Assembly: GCF_026343115.1 (NCBI RefSeq)
Contig: NZ_JAPEMC010000001.1
Location: forward strand, 3,658,001-3,722,000
Direction of reading: 5' to 3'
Origin: Streptomyces sp. NBC_00102
Lineage (GTDB): Bacteria > Actinomycetota > Actinomycetes > Streptomycetales > Streptomycetaceae
DNA: 64,000 nt
The position numbers were made by a program, and so were the translations under genes. Position 1 is the stretch's first letter. The number at the start of each line of letters is the position of its first letter. Shown here in pieces: positions 1 to 8,691 of this stretch. The notes beneath the pieces are model-generated. The model did no database searches, was not told the origin of the DNA, and saw nothing but the letters and a program-made list of their open reading frames with translations.

Positions 1-1
1 C

Positions 2-675
2 CCGGCTGTTCCCACCGCGTGGCCGGCGCGGCCGACGACGGCCGAGGTCAAGGCCGTCAGGCGGCGCACCACGCGGCGGACGATCGTCGGTCTGTCCGTG
101 GGCGCCCTGCTGTTGGGAGCGCTGGCCTGGCCGACCCTGAACTGGGTGAACCAGAGCGTTCACCAGGCCATCGTCAGTTCGTCCGGGTCTCCCACGGGAG
201 CGGCCGGGCTGTCCTCGGACTCGGCGGCCGTGGACGACCGCAAGGGTCTCGGGGCCTCCGCCTCCCCCTCCCCCTCGGCCTCGCCCTCGTTCTCAAAACC
301 CGCCCCGTACGCCGGTGTCATGCTGACCAACAAGCACTCGCTGAACTTCACGGACCCGTACACGGAGGTGGGCGGTGCCACGGGGGATCTCAGCTTCGCG
401 TGCAAGCAGGACGCCTGCGATCTGAGCAGCCGGACGAACACGCTCCAGCTGATGTACGGCAAACCGGGAACCACGCTCGGCCAGTGCCGCGCACGGTTGA
501 GACAGAGCGACGCGAGCCACAGCCTTTCGCTCTACTCCATGGCGAGCGGAGCGAAGTCTGCGTCCAGACGCCCTCGGGGGACGTGGCGCTGCTCGTGGTC
601 ACGGCGAAGGTCACCTTTGTCGAGGAGTCCGCCTTCATCACCGGGGACCTGACGTTGTGGCGGCGAACGGCGTAG
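2..675 (+). pseudogene. Membrane-anchored secreted protein, 5' partial and frameshifted
   Basis: The frame is open from the window edge, so the start lies upstream. A basic stretch (RRRTTRRT) precedes a single membrane segment (VGLSVGALLLGALAWPTL), then a Ser/Pro-rich linker and a small extracytoplasmic domain with two cysteines (FACKQDACDL). Frame 2 looks natural up to about base 545 (ends near LYSMASG). The natural continuation (ERSEVCVQTPSGDVALLVVT) is in frame 1 and runs to a TAG at 673-675. One missing base near 541-550 would explain this. Similar C-terminal modules follow membrane anchors in many Streptomyces proteins of unknown role. It is either a real frameshift mutation or a sequencing error. 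Confidence 0.6.
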
Positions 676-722
676 CGGTCCCGACAGGGCCCGCGCCGGC
701 CGCGACCGGAGCGGTCGGCGAG

Positions 723-1808
723 TCAGGAAGGCGGGCGGTTGCCGCTCCCGTGCGATGTGCGGGAGAACCAGGTCCGCGTCTCGTCCGTGCTCAGGACGCG
801 GGTCAGCTCGGCCGTGCCCGGGAGGTGCGGGAAGAAGCGGTCGGCGCTCCAACTGCGCTGGTACATCGGATCGTCGAGCACGAGCAGGCGACGTCCCTCC
901 ACCACGGGGATGTCGTCGGGCAGCCCCTCGTTCCAGATCCGTTCGCCGCCCGGGGCGAGGAGCTCGAAGGCCCCGGTCGCGGCGGTACGGGTGGTTCCCC
1001 GGGCGGGCTCGGGGTCCGTGGCCAGACGGACGCTCTCCGCCGAAGGCGCGGTTCCGGGCACCTGGCCGCCGCCTATGAGGACGTGGGCGAGCAGGGTGTG
1101 CAACTGGAAGTTGTCCCCGATGCCGCCGATGCGCACCTCGAACCCGGCCCCGGTGGGCCTGTGCAGCACCACGAGGGGCTCGTCGTCCAGAACCGCCAGC
1201 GCGTAGGCCAGGCACTTGAGGTCGTGCCGCTCCAGGGCCGCCAGATCGCGGCAGGCGGGGAGGATCGCGGATCCGTGCCGACGGCGCACCTCGGCGCTGC
1301 GGCACAGCACGGCCAGCGCGGGCGGCTGCCACTCCTCGACCGCACACCAGGCCAACGCCAGTCGCCTGGACTCGTGTTCGTCCCCGCCGAGGCGGGTCAG
1401 CAGCGCGTCGTCGATGATCTTCTCGTCCGGCTCCGGCAGTTCGTCCCCGGCCGCGCCGGTGGAGCTCCAGCGGCGGGCGAACTCCAGGGCGTCGAGCAGG
1501 TCCTGGAGGACGCCTCCGAGGATCGGCTCGGCGCAGCCCGCCGGATCGGCCCCGCGCTCGACGCAGTAGCCGGCCGCCGTCGCCAGCATCGGCCGCGGGC
1601 CGATGGACGGGAAGGCGGGCAGCAGTGACGCCAACCGAGGCCCGGACAGAATGAGTTCAGCATCCGGAGCCGACTGCACGGACTTCATCACGGCGGTGAA
1701 GGCACGCTCGGTGCGGTCGCCGTCACGAGCGGCAACCGCCTCTTCCAGCTCGGACACGGTGGCGGTGAGGCCCGAAGCCTTCCGCTTCCTCTTGAAGATC
1801 ACAGGCAC
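723..1808 (-). CDS. Hypothetical protein, 361 aa
   Basis: I do not recognise a family. The protein is soluble, starts with a basic patch (MPVIFKRKRKAS), and has an alpha-helical N-terminal half rich in Ala/Leu/Glu followed by a mixed region ending with Arg/Ser. No signal peptide, membrane segment or catalytic motif is apparent. The ATG at 1808 gives a clean full-length frame, with typical third-position GC. It is tail-to-tail with the preceding plus-strand gene and is separated from the next minus-strand gene by a strong hairpin at 1891-1927, so it is probably transcribed alone. Confidence 0.7.
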   Translation of the reverse strand: MPVIFKRKRKASGLTATVSELEEAVAARDGDRTERAFTAVMKSVQSAPDAELILSGPRLASLLPAFPSIGPRPMLATAAGYCVERGADPAGCAEPILGGVLQDLLDALEFARRWSSTGAAGDELPEPDEKIIDDALLTRLGGDEHESRRLALAWCAVEEWQPPALAVLCRSAEVRRRHGSAILPACRDLAALERHDLKCLAYALAVLDDEPLVVLHRPTGAGFEVRIGGIGDNFQLHTLLAHVLIGGGQVPGTAPSAESVRLATDPEPARGTTRTAATGAFELLAPGGERIWNEGLPDDIPVVEGRRLLVLDDPMYQRSWSADRFFPHLPGTAELTRVLSTDETRTWFSRTSHGSGNRPPS

Positions 1809-1890
1809 ACCCTAGGGGCTGCCCGTCATCCGTGGTGGATCAGTGTGCGGCGGCAGATGCGGTGCATGGCAAGGCTGCATCGCAAGGCGG

Positions 1891-1927
1891 AGGAACGTCC
1901 ATATACGGGATGTATGTGGACGTTCCT
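1891..1927 (-). terminator. Long inverted repeat, probable terminator of the amidase gene
   Basis: Arms AGGAACGTCCATATAC and GTATGTGGACGTTCCT (16 bp, one mismatch) flank a 5-bp loop. It lies about 70 bp downstream of the minus-strand amidase stop at 1995. No T-run follows, as is common for Streptomyces terminators. Confidence 0.6.
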
Positions 1928-1933
1928 GTCCCC

Positions 1934-1970
1934 GGCGCGGCGCGGCGCGGCGCGGCCCGGCCCGGCCCGG
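1934..1970. repeat. GC-only simple repeat
   Basis: Short tandem GGCGC units followed by GGCCC units lie directly between the hairpin at 1891 and the amidase stop codon. This is low-complexity DNA; no function is inferred. Confidence 0.6.
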
Positions 1971-1994
1971 AGACCCGGGCCGGGTGGGAGTGGA

Positions 1995-2828
1995 TCAGCG
2001 CACTCCGGCGAAGAGGTCGTTCTCGGGCAGGGCCGCTCCGGTGGCGTCCTTCACGCGTACGAAGGTCTCCACGCCCATCAGATCGGCGAACTTCTCCTTG
2101 CCCATCTTCAGGAAGAAGATGTTCTCGCCCTGACTGGCGTGGGCCGCCAGCGAGTCGAACTTCTGACCACTGAACGCGGTGGTGTCCACCCAGGTGGTGA
2201 TCTCGTCGTCCGGGAGGCCCATCTCGGCCATCGCGGCTTCCTCGGCGGGATCGGGCTCCGGCATCTCCTCCCCGAGCTCGCGCAGGGTCTCCCCGAACCG
2301 CTGCATCGCCGAGCGCGGCATCGTCGTCCAGTACACCTTCGGCGTCAGCTCGGTCATCTCCAGCGCCGCCATGGTGATGCGGTGGGCCTGGATGTGGTCG
2401 GGGTGGCCGTAGAAGCCGTTCTCGTCGTAGGTGACGACCACGTCGGGCCGGTAGTGCCGCATGAGTTCCGCGAGCCGTGCGGCGCCCTCCGCCACCGGGG
2501 TCCGCCAGAAGGAACCGGGGGCGTCGTTGCTCGGCCACCCGACCATGCCCGAGTCCGCGTAGTCCAAGGTCTCCAGATCGCTGATCTTCAGGACCTCACG
2601 GCTCGCTTCCAGCTCCCGGCGGCGCATCGACGCGACGGCCGCCGGATCGTGCCCCGGGTCCCCCGGCTTGACACCCCCCGGCCCGTCCCCGCAACGGCCG
2701 TCGGTACAGGTCACCAGCACCGTACGGATTCCCTCCGCCGCATACCGCGCGAGAACCCCTCCGGTGCTGGTCGCCTCGTCGTCGGGGTGGGCGTGCACTG
2801 CCATGAGCGTCAAGGGCCGGTCAGTCAT
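1995..2828 (-). CDS. PIG-L/LmbE-family deacetylase, mycothiol S-conjugate amidase-like
   Basis: 277 aa. The family signature AHPDDE (residues 13-18) and a second metal site (YGHPDHIQAH) mark a zinc-dependent N-acetylglucosaminyl amidase of the MshB/Mca group. Mca cleaves mycothiol S-conjugates to release mercapturic acids during detoxification in actinomycetes; MshB deacetylates GlcNAc-inositol. Length and the C-terminal extension (about residues 225-277) fit Mca rather better. The start at 2828 is chosen because AGAAGGA lies 9 nt upstream and the homologous N-terminus (MTDRPLTLMAVHAHPDDE) begins there; a longer frame to 3104 is low-complexity. It could also be a paralogue acting on another substrate. 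Confidence 0.85.
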   Translation of the reverse strand: MTDRPLTLMAVHAHPDDEATSTGGVLARYAAEGIRTVLVTCTDGRCGDGPGGVKPGDPGHDPAAVASMRRRELEASREVLKISDLETLDYADSGMVGWPSNDAPGSFWRTPVAEGAARLAELMRHYRPDVVVTYDENGFYGHPDHIQAHRITMAALEMTELTPKVYWTTMPRSAMQRFGETLRELGEEMPEPDPAEEAAMAEMGLPDDEITTWVDTTAFSGQKFDSLAAHASQGENIFFLKMGKEKFADLMGVETFVRVKDATGAALPENDLFAGVR

Positions 2829-3248
2829 GGAAAACAGTCCTTCTGCAGATCTTCTGTGGTCGCGGTACGCGTACGCGGTGAACTCACCGCGAACGTGCAC
2901 GGCCGGGGCGGGGCGGGGCGGGGCGGGGCGGGCGGACGACCCTGTGGTCTCCGTACTCCCCGCCCGCGCGGCACCGGCCCTTCCTCGGTGCAACCCTGTG
3001 GGCCGTGGTGACTGTTCCCGCAGCCGCGCAGGAGTAGCCGCACGGCTGCGACCGGCCGGTATGCGTGGGGCGCCATGCGTGGGGCGCCATGTGTGGTGCG
3101 CCATGCGCGGGCCAGGGCAGACGCGTGCGACGCCGAACCGCTCAGGAGGCTGAACGCCCCGTGCGACGGAACAGGAAGAACACCCGCGGAACCGGCGGAG
3201 CGTACGAGGCTTCGGCCTGCTCGGCGTTGCCCAGCCCGAGCCGGTGCG
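2829..3248. other. Intergenic region with two simple repeats
   Basis: 420 bp between two minus-strand genes. It holds five tandem GGGGC units at about 2904-2934 and three 14-bp tandem units of ATGCGTGGGGCGCC type at 3061-3102. The amidase ribosome-binding site lies at its low-coordinate end. I see no gene. Confidence 0.6.
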
Positions 3249-3986
3249 TCAGACGATCACGGGGACCGTCTCGGACGGATTGGCCGACCAGTTGGTGACG
3301 ATGGGCTTGTCGACGGTGGCGGTGTCGGGGAGCTGGAGTTCGGCGGGGTCGGGGTCGTCGTCGGAGGTGGCGATGATGACGCTCCCGAACTCCTTGCCGC
3401 CCTCGCCGTCGGTGGTCTTGGGATTGATACCTGTGTACGCGACAGCGGAGCCGGAGAGCTTGATCGGGTCCTCGCCCCCCTGCCCGACCGGGGAGGCGAC
3501 GCCGTCGGCACCGGAGCCGAACGAGACGCTGGGAGTGTTGACGTCCAGGTAGCAGGTGATCCCGGACTTTGCCTTGGCCGTGACGAGGTAGTAGCCGCCG
3601 GCCTGAGACTTGGCGGTGATCGAGAAGTCCAGGTCATTGGTGCCGCAGGACTGCCCGTAGCCGCTCTTCCCACCGTCGCTGTCGCCCGAGGCCGCGCTCT
3701 TGTCACCGGACGCGCTGGAGTCGGACCCGCTGGAACCGGACGCGCTGGAGTCGGACGCGCTGGAACCGGAGCCCTTGGAACCGGACGCGCTGGAACCGGA
3801 CGCGTCGGCGGAACTGCTCGCGCCGGCGCCGGAGGACGGGCTGGAGCTTTCGGCGGAGGAAGCCGAAGAGCTGCCGGCGCCCTCGACGTCGTCGGGGCTG
3901 CAGGCGGTGGAGGTGGCAGCGAGAGCCGTCACGGCTGCGGCGGCGAGGAAGAGACGAGTGGAACGTGCGGCGAGGCGCGAACGCAT
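3249..3986 (-). CDS. DUF4232 secreted lipoprotein
   Basis: 245 aa. A basic N-terminus and hydrophobic signal (LFLAAAAVTALAATSTAC) end in a cysteine at about residue 27, so this is probably a lipoprotein, although the lipobox (STAC) is not ideal. A Ser/Ala/Gly linker follows (residues 35-110, with repeated SGSSASDSS-type units). The C-terminal domain contains CGTNDLDFSI, an internal Cys and the beta-rich pattern of DUF4232, a family of extracytoplasmic actinobacterial domains of unknown function. The second of two consecutive ATGs (3986) is preferred because GGAG sits 6 nt upstream. Monocistronic by context. Confidence 0.8.
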   Translation of the reverse strand: MRSRLAARSTRLFLAAAAVTALAATSTACSPDDVEGAGSSSASSAESSSPSSGAGASSSADASGSSASGSKGSGSSASDSSASGSSGSDSSASGDKSAASGDSDGGKSGYGQSCGTNDLDFSITAKSQAGGYYLVTAKAKSGITCYLDVNTPSVSFGSGADGVASPVGQGGEDPIKLSGSAVAYTGINPKTTDGEGGKEFGSVIIATSDDDPDPAELQLPDTATVDKPIVTNWSANPSETVPVIV

Positions 3987-4246
3987 CATGATCTCCAGCG
4001 GCGATTCGGTTGCGGTGCTTCCTGCTTTCACCGCTGACACTAGGGCCGGGGCGATCTTGAAATGATCCTGGACATGTCCGGCTTCTGTTCCAGCGCCATC
4101 GGTTCCACGGAATGGCCCCGAGTCGCGCCTCGTTCCGCGCGAAGCCCGTCCGGGACCGACCGCGGCTCCAGCGTCCCGGGCGGGACCACCGGCTCGTCGA
4201 GGCCCGGCCGGGCGGCTGTCCGGAGGCCCCGCGGGAGCGGACATCG

Positions 4247-4294
4247 GTGATCCCGACGGTGATCCCGACGGTGATCCCGACGGTGATCCCGACG
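4247..4294. repeat. Four tandem copies of a 12-bp unit
   Basis: Four exact copies of GTGATCCCGACG lie just downstream of the NIPSNAP gene stop and upstream of the lipoprotein gene. The unit length keeps any reading frame open, but no convincing gene covers it. Confidence 0.85.
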
Positions 4295-4331
4295 GGGCCC
4301 GGACGGCCGATTCACGACCGTACGGCCTTTC

Positions 4332-4643
4332 CTAGGACAGGCCGTCCAACGGCCGGAGGAACCGGCGCTCGTAGCGCTTGATGCAGCGGGTCTCACGAGC
4401 CAGTTCGATCGCCTGCCGGCACTCCGGGTCGGACATGCTGTCCGTGCGGTACTGCTCGTACGCGGCCATGCTGGGGAAGGAGAACAGCGCGTAGGCGATG
4501 TCGCTGTCACCCTCGCTCGGCAGGAAGTAGCCGTGATGCGTCCCCCCGAACTGGTTGACGAGCCGTACCCAGCGGCGACCGTACTCCTCGAAATCCTCGA
4601 TCTTGTCGGCGTCGATCTCGTACTTCAGGTGAATGGTGATCAT
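4332..4643 (-). CDS. NIPSNAP family protein
   Basis: 103 aa, the usual single-domain size. The pattern fits the NIPSNAP ferredoxin-like (dimeric alpha/beta barrel) fold: beta strand with ITIHLKYEID, an amphipathic helix ending in Trp (EEYGRRWVRLV), GGTHHGYFLPSEGDSD, ALFSFPSMAAYEQYR and a terminal RFLRPLDG strand. Members are small, often stand-alone proteins of uncertain biochemical role. ATG at 4643. It stands alone between divergent or unrelated neighbours. Confidence 0.85.
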   Translation of the reverse strand: MITIHLKYEIDADKIEDFEEYGRRWVRLVNQFGGTHHGYFLPSEGDSDIAYALFSFPSMAAYEQYRTDSMSDPECRQAIELARETRCIKRYERRFLRPLDGLS

Positions 4644-4970
4644 GCGCGCATGATGCCGTGCCGCGGACAGGCGTCCGTACGGCGGGTGCCGATGGCCGGG
4701 GCGAAGTCGGCCCGGCGCTCGGCGAAGTCTCCGGGAGCCCTACCTGACCGCTGCTGTCCGCTCGGCCGGGCAGCGATGACCACGAGGGCTGACGGGCTGA
4801 CCGCGGATCCGACACCTGTGCTTGTCCCAGCCGCGCGACCTGCGTGGCCGGGGAGCGAGCCGCCCTGAAGAGGTGAGGGCCTGCCGCCCGGCGTACGGCG
4901 TTGAGCTGCTTCTCGATGTTGCCCCCAGGGTGTCCACGTCGGACCTGCGGTCGATGGTCGACAGGCGCGG
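4644..4970. other. Non-coding gap with an integrase-arm-like motif
   Basis: No supported gene. At 4742-4772 the sequence ACCTGACCGCTnnTGTCCGCTC followed by nGCnGGGCA matches, with only a few differences, a motif at 17951-17982 that lies next to a tRNA-derived attachment repeat. It may be a relic of another integrated element or an integrase arm-type site; the inference is weak. Confidence 0.35.
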
Positions 4971-6293
4971 CTATTCCTGTGCGGGGCGTCCGAGTTGGCG
5001 TACGGTCCATCCGGCCATGCGCCAGGCGTCGGCGTCGACGAGGTTGCGGAGGTCGACGAGGACCGGGGCTGCGACGAGTGGGGCGAGGGCCTTGGGGTCG
5101 GCCTCGCGGAAGTGGGGCCACTCGGTCGCCAGGACGACGAGTTCGGCGCCCTGGACGGACCCTTCCAGGCTCTCGGCGTAGTCGAGTTCGGGGTTGCGGC
5201 GCAGTGCCGTGGGGTTGGCGTGCGGGTCGTGGACGGTGACGGTCGCGCCGCGCTGGTGCATGAGGGCGGCGATGGCGAGGGCGGGGGATTCGCGTACGTC
5301 GTTGGTGCCGGCTTTGAAGGAGGCGCCCCAGACGGTGACGCGTACGCCGTCGACCGGGCGGCCGAGGGTCTGCTCGATGAGCTTCAGGGCCGCAGTGGGG
5401 CGGGATTCGTTGACCTCCTCCGCAGCCCGCAGCATGGTCGCGGCCTCGGTGGCGCCCAGCGCGCGGGCGGAGGCGGTGAAGGCGCGGACGTCCTTCGGGA
5501 GGCACCCGCCGCCGTATCCGGGACCGGCGTTCAGGCCACCGCGGCCGATGCGCGGGTCGACGCCGATGGCCTCGATCAGCTGCTGGACGTCGGCCCCTGC
5601 CGCGTCGCACATGTCGGCGACGCCGTTGATGAAGGAGATCTTCATCCCGAGATAGGCGTTGGCGGCACCCTTGAGGAGTTCGGCGGTGGCGGGGTCGGTC
5701 ACGAACAGCGGGATGCCGTTCGCCAGGAGAGGCGCGTAGACCTCCCTTACGACGTCCTCCGCTCCGGCAGAGGGGACGCCGACGACGATCCGGTCGGGCC
5801 GCAGGGTGTCGTCGATGGCATGCCCTTCGCGCAGGAACTCGGGGTTCCAGACCACCTCCACGTCCTCACCGGCCGGGGAGAGCCGTGCCAGGAGAGCGCC
5901 GAGGTCCCGCGCGGTCCCCACGGTGACCGTGGACTTGCCGATGACGACGGCCCGCCGGGTCAGGTGCGGCGCGAGCGCCCGGGCCACGCCGAACACCTGA
6001 CCCGTGTCGTAGCTGCGCCCGTCCGCGTCGATGGGCGTGCCCACCGCGAGGAAGTGGACGTCGGCGAACTCGGCCGCCTCGGCGAGGCTGGTCGTGAACC
6101 GCAACCGCCCGGACGCGGTGTGGGCGGCGAGGAGTTCGGGCAGGCCCTCCTCGTAGATGGGACTCTCGCCCGCGTTGAGGCGGTCGATCCTCGCCTGGTC
6201 CAGGTCCACGCCGATGACCTCGTGGCCGATCTCGGCCATGGCGGCGGCGTGCGGGATGCCCAGGTGACCGCAACCGATGACGGATACGCGCAT
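4971..6293 (-). CDS. UDP-glucose 6-dehydrogenase
   Basis: 440 aa, normal length. It oxidises UDP-glucose (or a related UDP-sugar) to the uronic acid with two NAD. The N-terminal Rossmann fold has GCGHLG (residues 7-12) and a terminal acidic residue (GVDLD). The central helical domain has LLKGAANAYLGMKISFIN. The catalytic cysteine lies in GYGGGCLPKDV, and the C-terminal UDP-binding domain contains WGASFKAGTNDVRESP. ATG at 6293 follows a plausible SD (AAGGAGCG in the leader); a longer frame upstream is not conserved-looking. Product could serve glycan or glycosylated metabolite synthesis. It is the last ordinary gene before the island. Confidence 0.92.
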   Translation of the reverse strand: MRVSVIGCGHLGIPHAAAMAEIGHEVIGVDLDQARIDRLNAGESPIYEEGLPELLAAHTASGRLRFTTSLAEAAEFADVHFLAVGTPIDADGRSYDTGQVFGVARALAPHLTRRAVVIGKSTVTVGTARDLGALLARLSPAGEDVEVVWNPEFLREGHAIDDTLRPDRIVVGVPSAGAEDVVREVYAPLLANGIPLFVTDPATAELLKGAANAYLGMKISFINGVADMCDAAGADVQQLIEAIGVDPRIGRGGLNAGPGYGGGCLPKDVRAFTASARALGATEAATMLRAAEEVNESRPTAALKLIEQTLGRPVDGVRVTVWGASFKAGTNDVRESPALAIAALMHQRGATVTVHDPHANPTALRRNPELDYAESLEGSVQGAELVVLATEWPHFREADPKALAPLVAAPVLVDLRNLVDADAWRMAGWTVRQLGRPAQE

Positions 6294-6460
6294 GGGACCG
6301 ACGCTCCTTTCCCTGTCTTCGCCCACCCGGTGAGTCCGGGCCGGCCGGATGCGCCACGCTAGCGCCCGCACCCGGCGCGGCCCTCTTCGTGCAGGTGGAT
6401 CAACCGGACTGCTGCTTCAGCAGATTGACGAGAGCGGATCGTTGGTCCGTGGCTCTCTGG

Positions 6461-6504
6461 TGGAGCGGGTGACAGGAATCGAACTCGCGCTCTGAGCGTG
6501 GGAA
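6461..6504 (-). other. att-like repeat 1 (degenerate tRNA-Gly 3' end)
   Basis: 41 of 44 bases match the tRNA-Gly(CCC) 3' end at 32276-32319 (differences at GACAGGAATC and GAGCGTGGG). Identity stops after the anticodon-loop GGGAA, as in the other copies. It is preceded by an imperfect hairpin (AGAGC...GCTCT, 6431-6456). It marks the distal, oldest end of the island. The rest of the gap 6294-6769 holds no recognisable gene. Confidence 0.7.
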
Positions 6505-6769
6505 TCAGCGGTGCTCGGGCGGACGGAGTGGCTCTGATCTGTCTGCGTATCGAGATTGCGCACCCGTTGATCCGATTCGGACACGTGGTCACGCCCTTGC
6601 GGTAGGCCATGACGATGCCGATCTTCTCGCCCCTTCCCCGCGTCCTGCTCACCGTCGGTCATGCGACGGGTGCACTGGACGACGACCACGATATTGACCG
6701 GGCCACGCTGGACGGCGCCGATGGTTATCCATACGGCAGCGTCCAGCGGGTCTGACGTCGCGGAGCGTT

Positions 6770-7462
6770 TCAGCGGTCGGCCGGGGCGGCCGGTGCTGCC
6801 TCGGCAGTCAGTGCGGCCATGTCCACGATCCGGTCGGCGGCCTTCGCCACGGCCGGGTCGTGCGTCGCCACGACCGTGACGCAGTGGTCCTGGTGGGCGC
6901 GTTCGGCGAGCAGCGCTGCCAGGTCACCGGCCTGGGGACGGTCGACGGCCGCCGTAGGTTCGTCGATCAGCAGCAGTTTCGGCGAGAGGAAGAGCGCACG
7001 GGCCAGGGCGACCCGCTGGCGTTCGCCGCCGGAGAGCTGTTCGGGGCGGTGGCGCAGCCGGTGGCCGAGTCCCACCCGGGTCAGGGCCTCCTCGGCACGG
7101 GAGCGGTGTGCGCGAGGGCGTTCGCCGCTGATGCAGACCGCGGCGAGCAGCTGGTCGGTGGCGGTGAGGCCGGAGAGCAGGCTGCCGCTTTGGAACATGT
7201 AGCCGATCCGTTCCCGGCGTGCCTTGGCGCGCTGGGCGTCGGTGAGCCCGGCGAGGTCCTCGCCGTCCAGCAGGACCTGCCCCGCGGTGGGTCGCAGCAG
7301 CGCGCCGGCGACGGCGAGCAGCGTGGACTTGCCGGAGCCGGACGGGCCGACGAGAGCGGTCATGCGGCCGGGTTCGAACGCGATGTTGAGGCCGTCGAGG
7401 ACGGTGGTACGGGCGTCGGTGCGGCCGAACGTGACGGTGACGCCGGTCAGTTCGAGGCTCAT
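6770..7462 (-). CDS. ABC transporter ATP-binding protein (MacB/LolD-like)
   Basis: 230 aa. Complete nucleotide-binding domain: Walker A GPSGSGKST (residues 39-47), Q-loop (GYMFQSGSL), signature LSGGERQRVALARAL, Walker B LLLIDEP, and H-loop ATHD. It powers the membrane protein encoded just upstream, with which it overlaps by ATGA, so the two are co-translated. The three-gene context (permease, ATPase, divergent TetR) suggests an exporter induced by its substrate. It is the first cargo gene after att repeat 1. Confidence 0.92.
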   Translation of the reverse strand: MSLELTGVTVTFGRTDARTTVLDGLNIAFEPGRMTALVGPSGSGKSTLLAVAGALLRPTAGQVLLDGEDLAGLTDAQRAKARRERIGYMFQSGSLLSGLTATDQLLAAVCISGERPRAHRSRAEEALTRVGLGHRLRHRPEQLSGGERQRVALARALFLSPKLLLIDEPTAAVDRPQAGDLAALLAERAHQDHCVTVVATHDPAVAKAADRIVDMAALTAEAAPAAPADR

Positions 7463-8583
7463 CGGTTGGCTCCCAGCATGGTCAGCGGGTCGGCTCGGGT
7501 GACTCGGCGCAGGGTCAGGGCGGTGCCTGCGAGGCCCACGGCCGCGACGGTGCACATGGTGAAGACGAGGGTGGCGGCGGGCAGGCTGAACGGCACCTGT
7601 TCGCCGACCAGCAGCCCGACCGCTCCGGCGAGCACGGCGCCTGCCGCGGTGCCCAGGCCGACGACCAAGGCCGCCTGGAGGACGGTGTGGGCGAGCAGCC
7701 GCCTGCGGGAGGCGCCCATGGCGCGCAGCAGGGCGAGTTCGGGCTGGCGTTGCACGGTCCACACGGCGAAGAAGGCGCCGACCACGAGCGGGGCGATCAG
7801 GTAGAGGAAGACCTGGATCGAGTTCATGGTGACGCGCTCTCCGGTGTAGCCGGGGGCCGCCTCGTACGCCTTCTCCCTGGTGAGCGTGGTGGTGGAGTAC
7901 CGCGCGTCGAGGGTGGCGGTGGAGGCCCCGTCCGGCAAGGTGCGCAGGGCGAGGGCGCTGAACTGGCCGGGGACCGCGGTGGCCCGGGAGACCGGGGCGC
8001 CCGGAGTGCTGAAGCGGATGCGCTGCCAGGTCTGCAACGGGACGTAGGCAACGGGCACATGGCCGTAGCTGGAGCGTTCGGTGGTTCCGACAACGCGCAG
8101 TTCGATGCCGAGTCGGTCGACGACAAGGGTGTCGCCGACGTGGACGCCCTCGTCGGCGAGCTGGGCGGACACCACCATGCTGCCCGCCGCCGCGCCGGCG
8201 AGACCGTCGCCCCCGGTGACCGAGGGGGCGAGGAAGGAGCCGGGTTCGACGCCGAAAGCGGCGAGATCGACCTCGGCGCCACGATTCGTCGTACCGCGGG
8301 TGATGGAGACCCCCAGCGGGGTCGTCTCGGTGTCCGCGTCCTTGCTCCACGCGGCGGCGGTCTTCTCGTCGAGGAGGCTGCGGGCGAACTGATCGGACTG
8401 GGCGTCCGAGGAGAAAACCAGCTGCGGGGCGGGCAGGCGGCGCAGCGCGGAGATGGTGTCGTCGCCCAGGCCGGTGGTGAAGCCGGAGACGATGCCGACG
8501 AGTGCGGCGACGAGCACCACGACGGATCCCATGAGCAGGAAGCGCCCTCGGGCGGCGCGCAGCTCCAGTAGAGCGAGGAACAC
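7459..8583 (-). CDS. ABC transporter permease, FtsX/MacB type
   Basis: 374 aa. One N-terminal membrane helix (residues about 16-37), a large extracytoplasmic domain (about 40-255) and three C-terminal helices separated by the characteristic cytoplasmic loop (ELALLRAMGASRRRLL). This is the four-helix MacB/FtsX topology of mechanotransmission ABC proteins. Its stop overlaps the ATPase start by ATGA. The promoter faces the TetR gene at 8692 and carries a palindromic operator. Confidence 0.9.
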   Translation of the reverse strand: MFLALLELRAARGRFLLMGSVVVLVAALVGIVSGFTTGLGDDTISALRRLPAPQLVFSSDAQSDQFARSLLDEKTAAAWSKDADTETTPLGVSITRGTTNRGAEVDLAAFGVEPGSFLAPSVTGGDGLAGAAAGSMVVSAQLADEGVHVGDTLVVDRLGIELRVVGTTERSSYGHVPVAYVPLQTWQRIRFSTPGAPVSRATAVPGQFSALALRTLPDGASTATLDARYSTTTLTREKAYEAAPGYTGERVTMNSIQVFLYLIAPLVVGAFFAVWTVQRQPELALLRAMGASRRRLLAHTVLQAALVVGLGTAAGAVLAGAVGLLVGEQVPFSLPAATLVFTMCTVAAVGLAGTALTLRRVTRADPLTMLGANR

Positions 8584-8607
8584 GGCGGTTCCCTCCGATG
8601 GATCGAT

Positions 8608-8630
8608 GTTAGGGACGGCGTGTCGCTAAC
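8608..8630. promoter_or_regulatory. Probable TetR operator
   Basis: Inverted repeat GTTAGGGAC-N5-GTCGCTAAC (8 of 9 arm positions match), centred between the divergent permease and TetR genes. Position and size fit a TetR dimer site controlling both promoters. Confidence 0.75.
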
Positions 8631-8639
8631 ATAGTAGAT

Positions 8640-8656
8640 GGGGACGCCCCGTCCCC
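8640..8656. promoter_or_regulatory. Second inverted repeat in the TetR/ABC intergenic region
   Basis: Perfect palindromic arms GGGGACG-CCC-CGTCCCC, 10 bp from the first operator and 36 bp upstream of the TetR start. It could be a second regulator site or a leader hairpin. Confidence 0.45.
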
Positions 8657-8691
8657 AAGCGGGTCGGCGCCAGGGCTTCTAGACTGGTCCG

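Noticed and set aside
4247..4294. 12-bp tandem repeats as an iteron-type replication origin
   Set aside because: Only four exact units, no replication gene near, located between chromosomal-type genes.
6505..6769. Possible gene between att repeat 1 and the ABC transporter
   Set aside because: Frames on both strands are short, lack an SD and resemble no known family.
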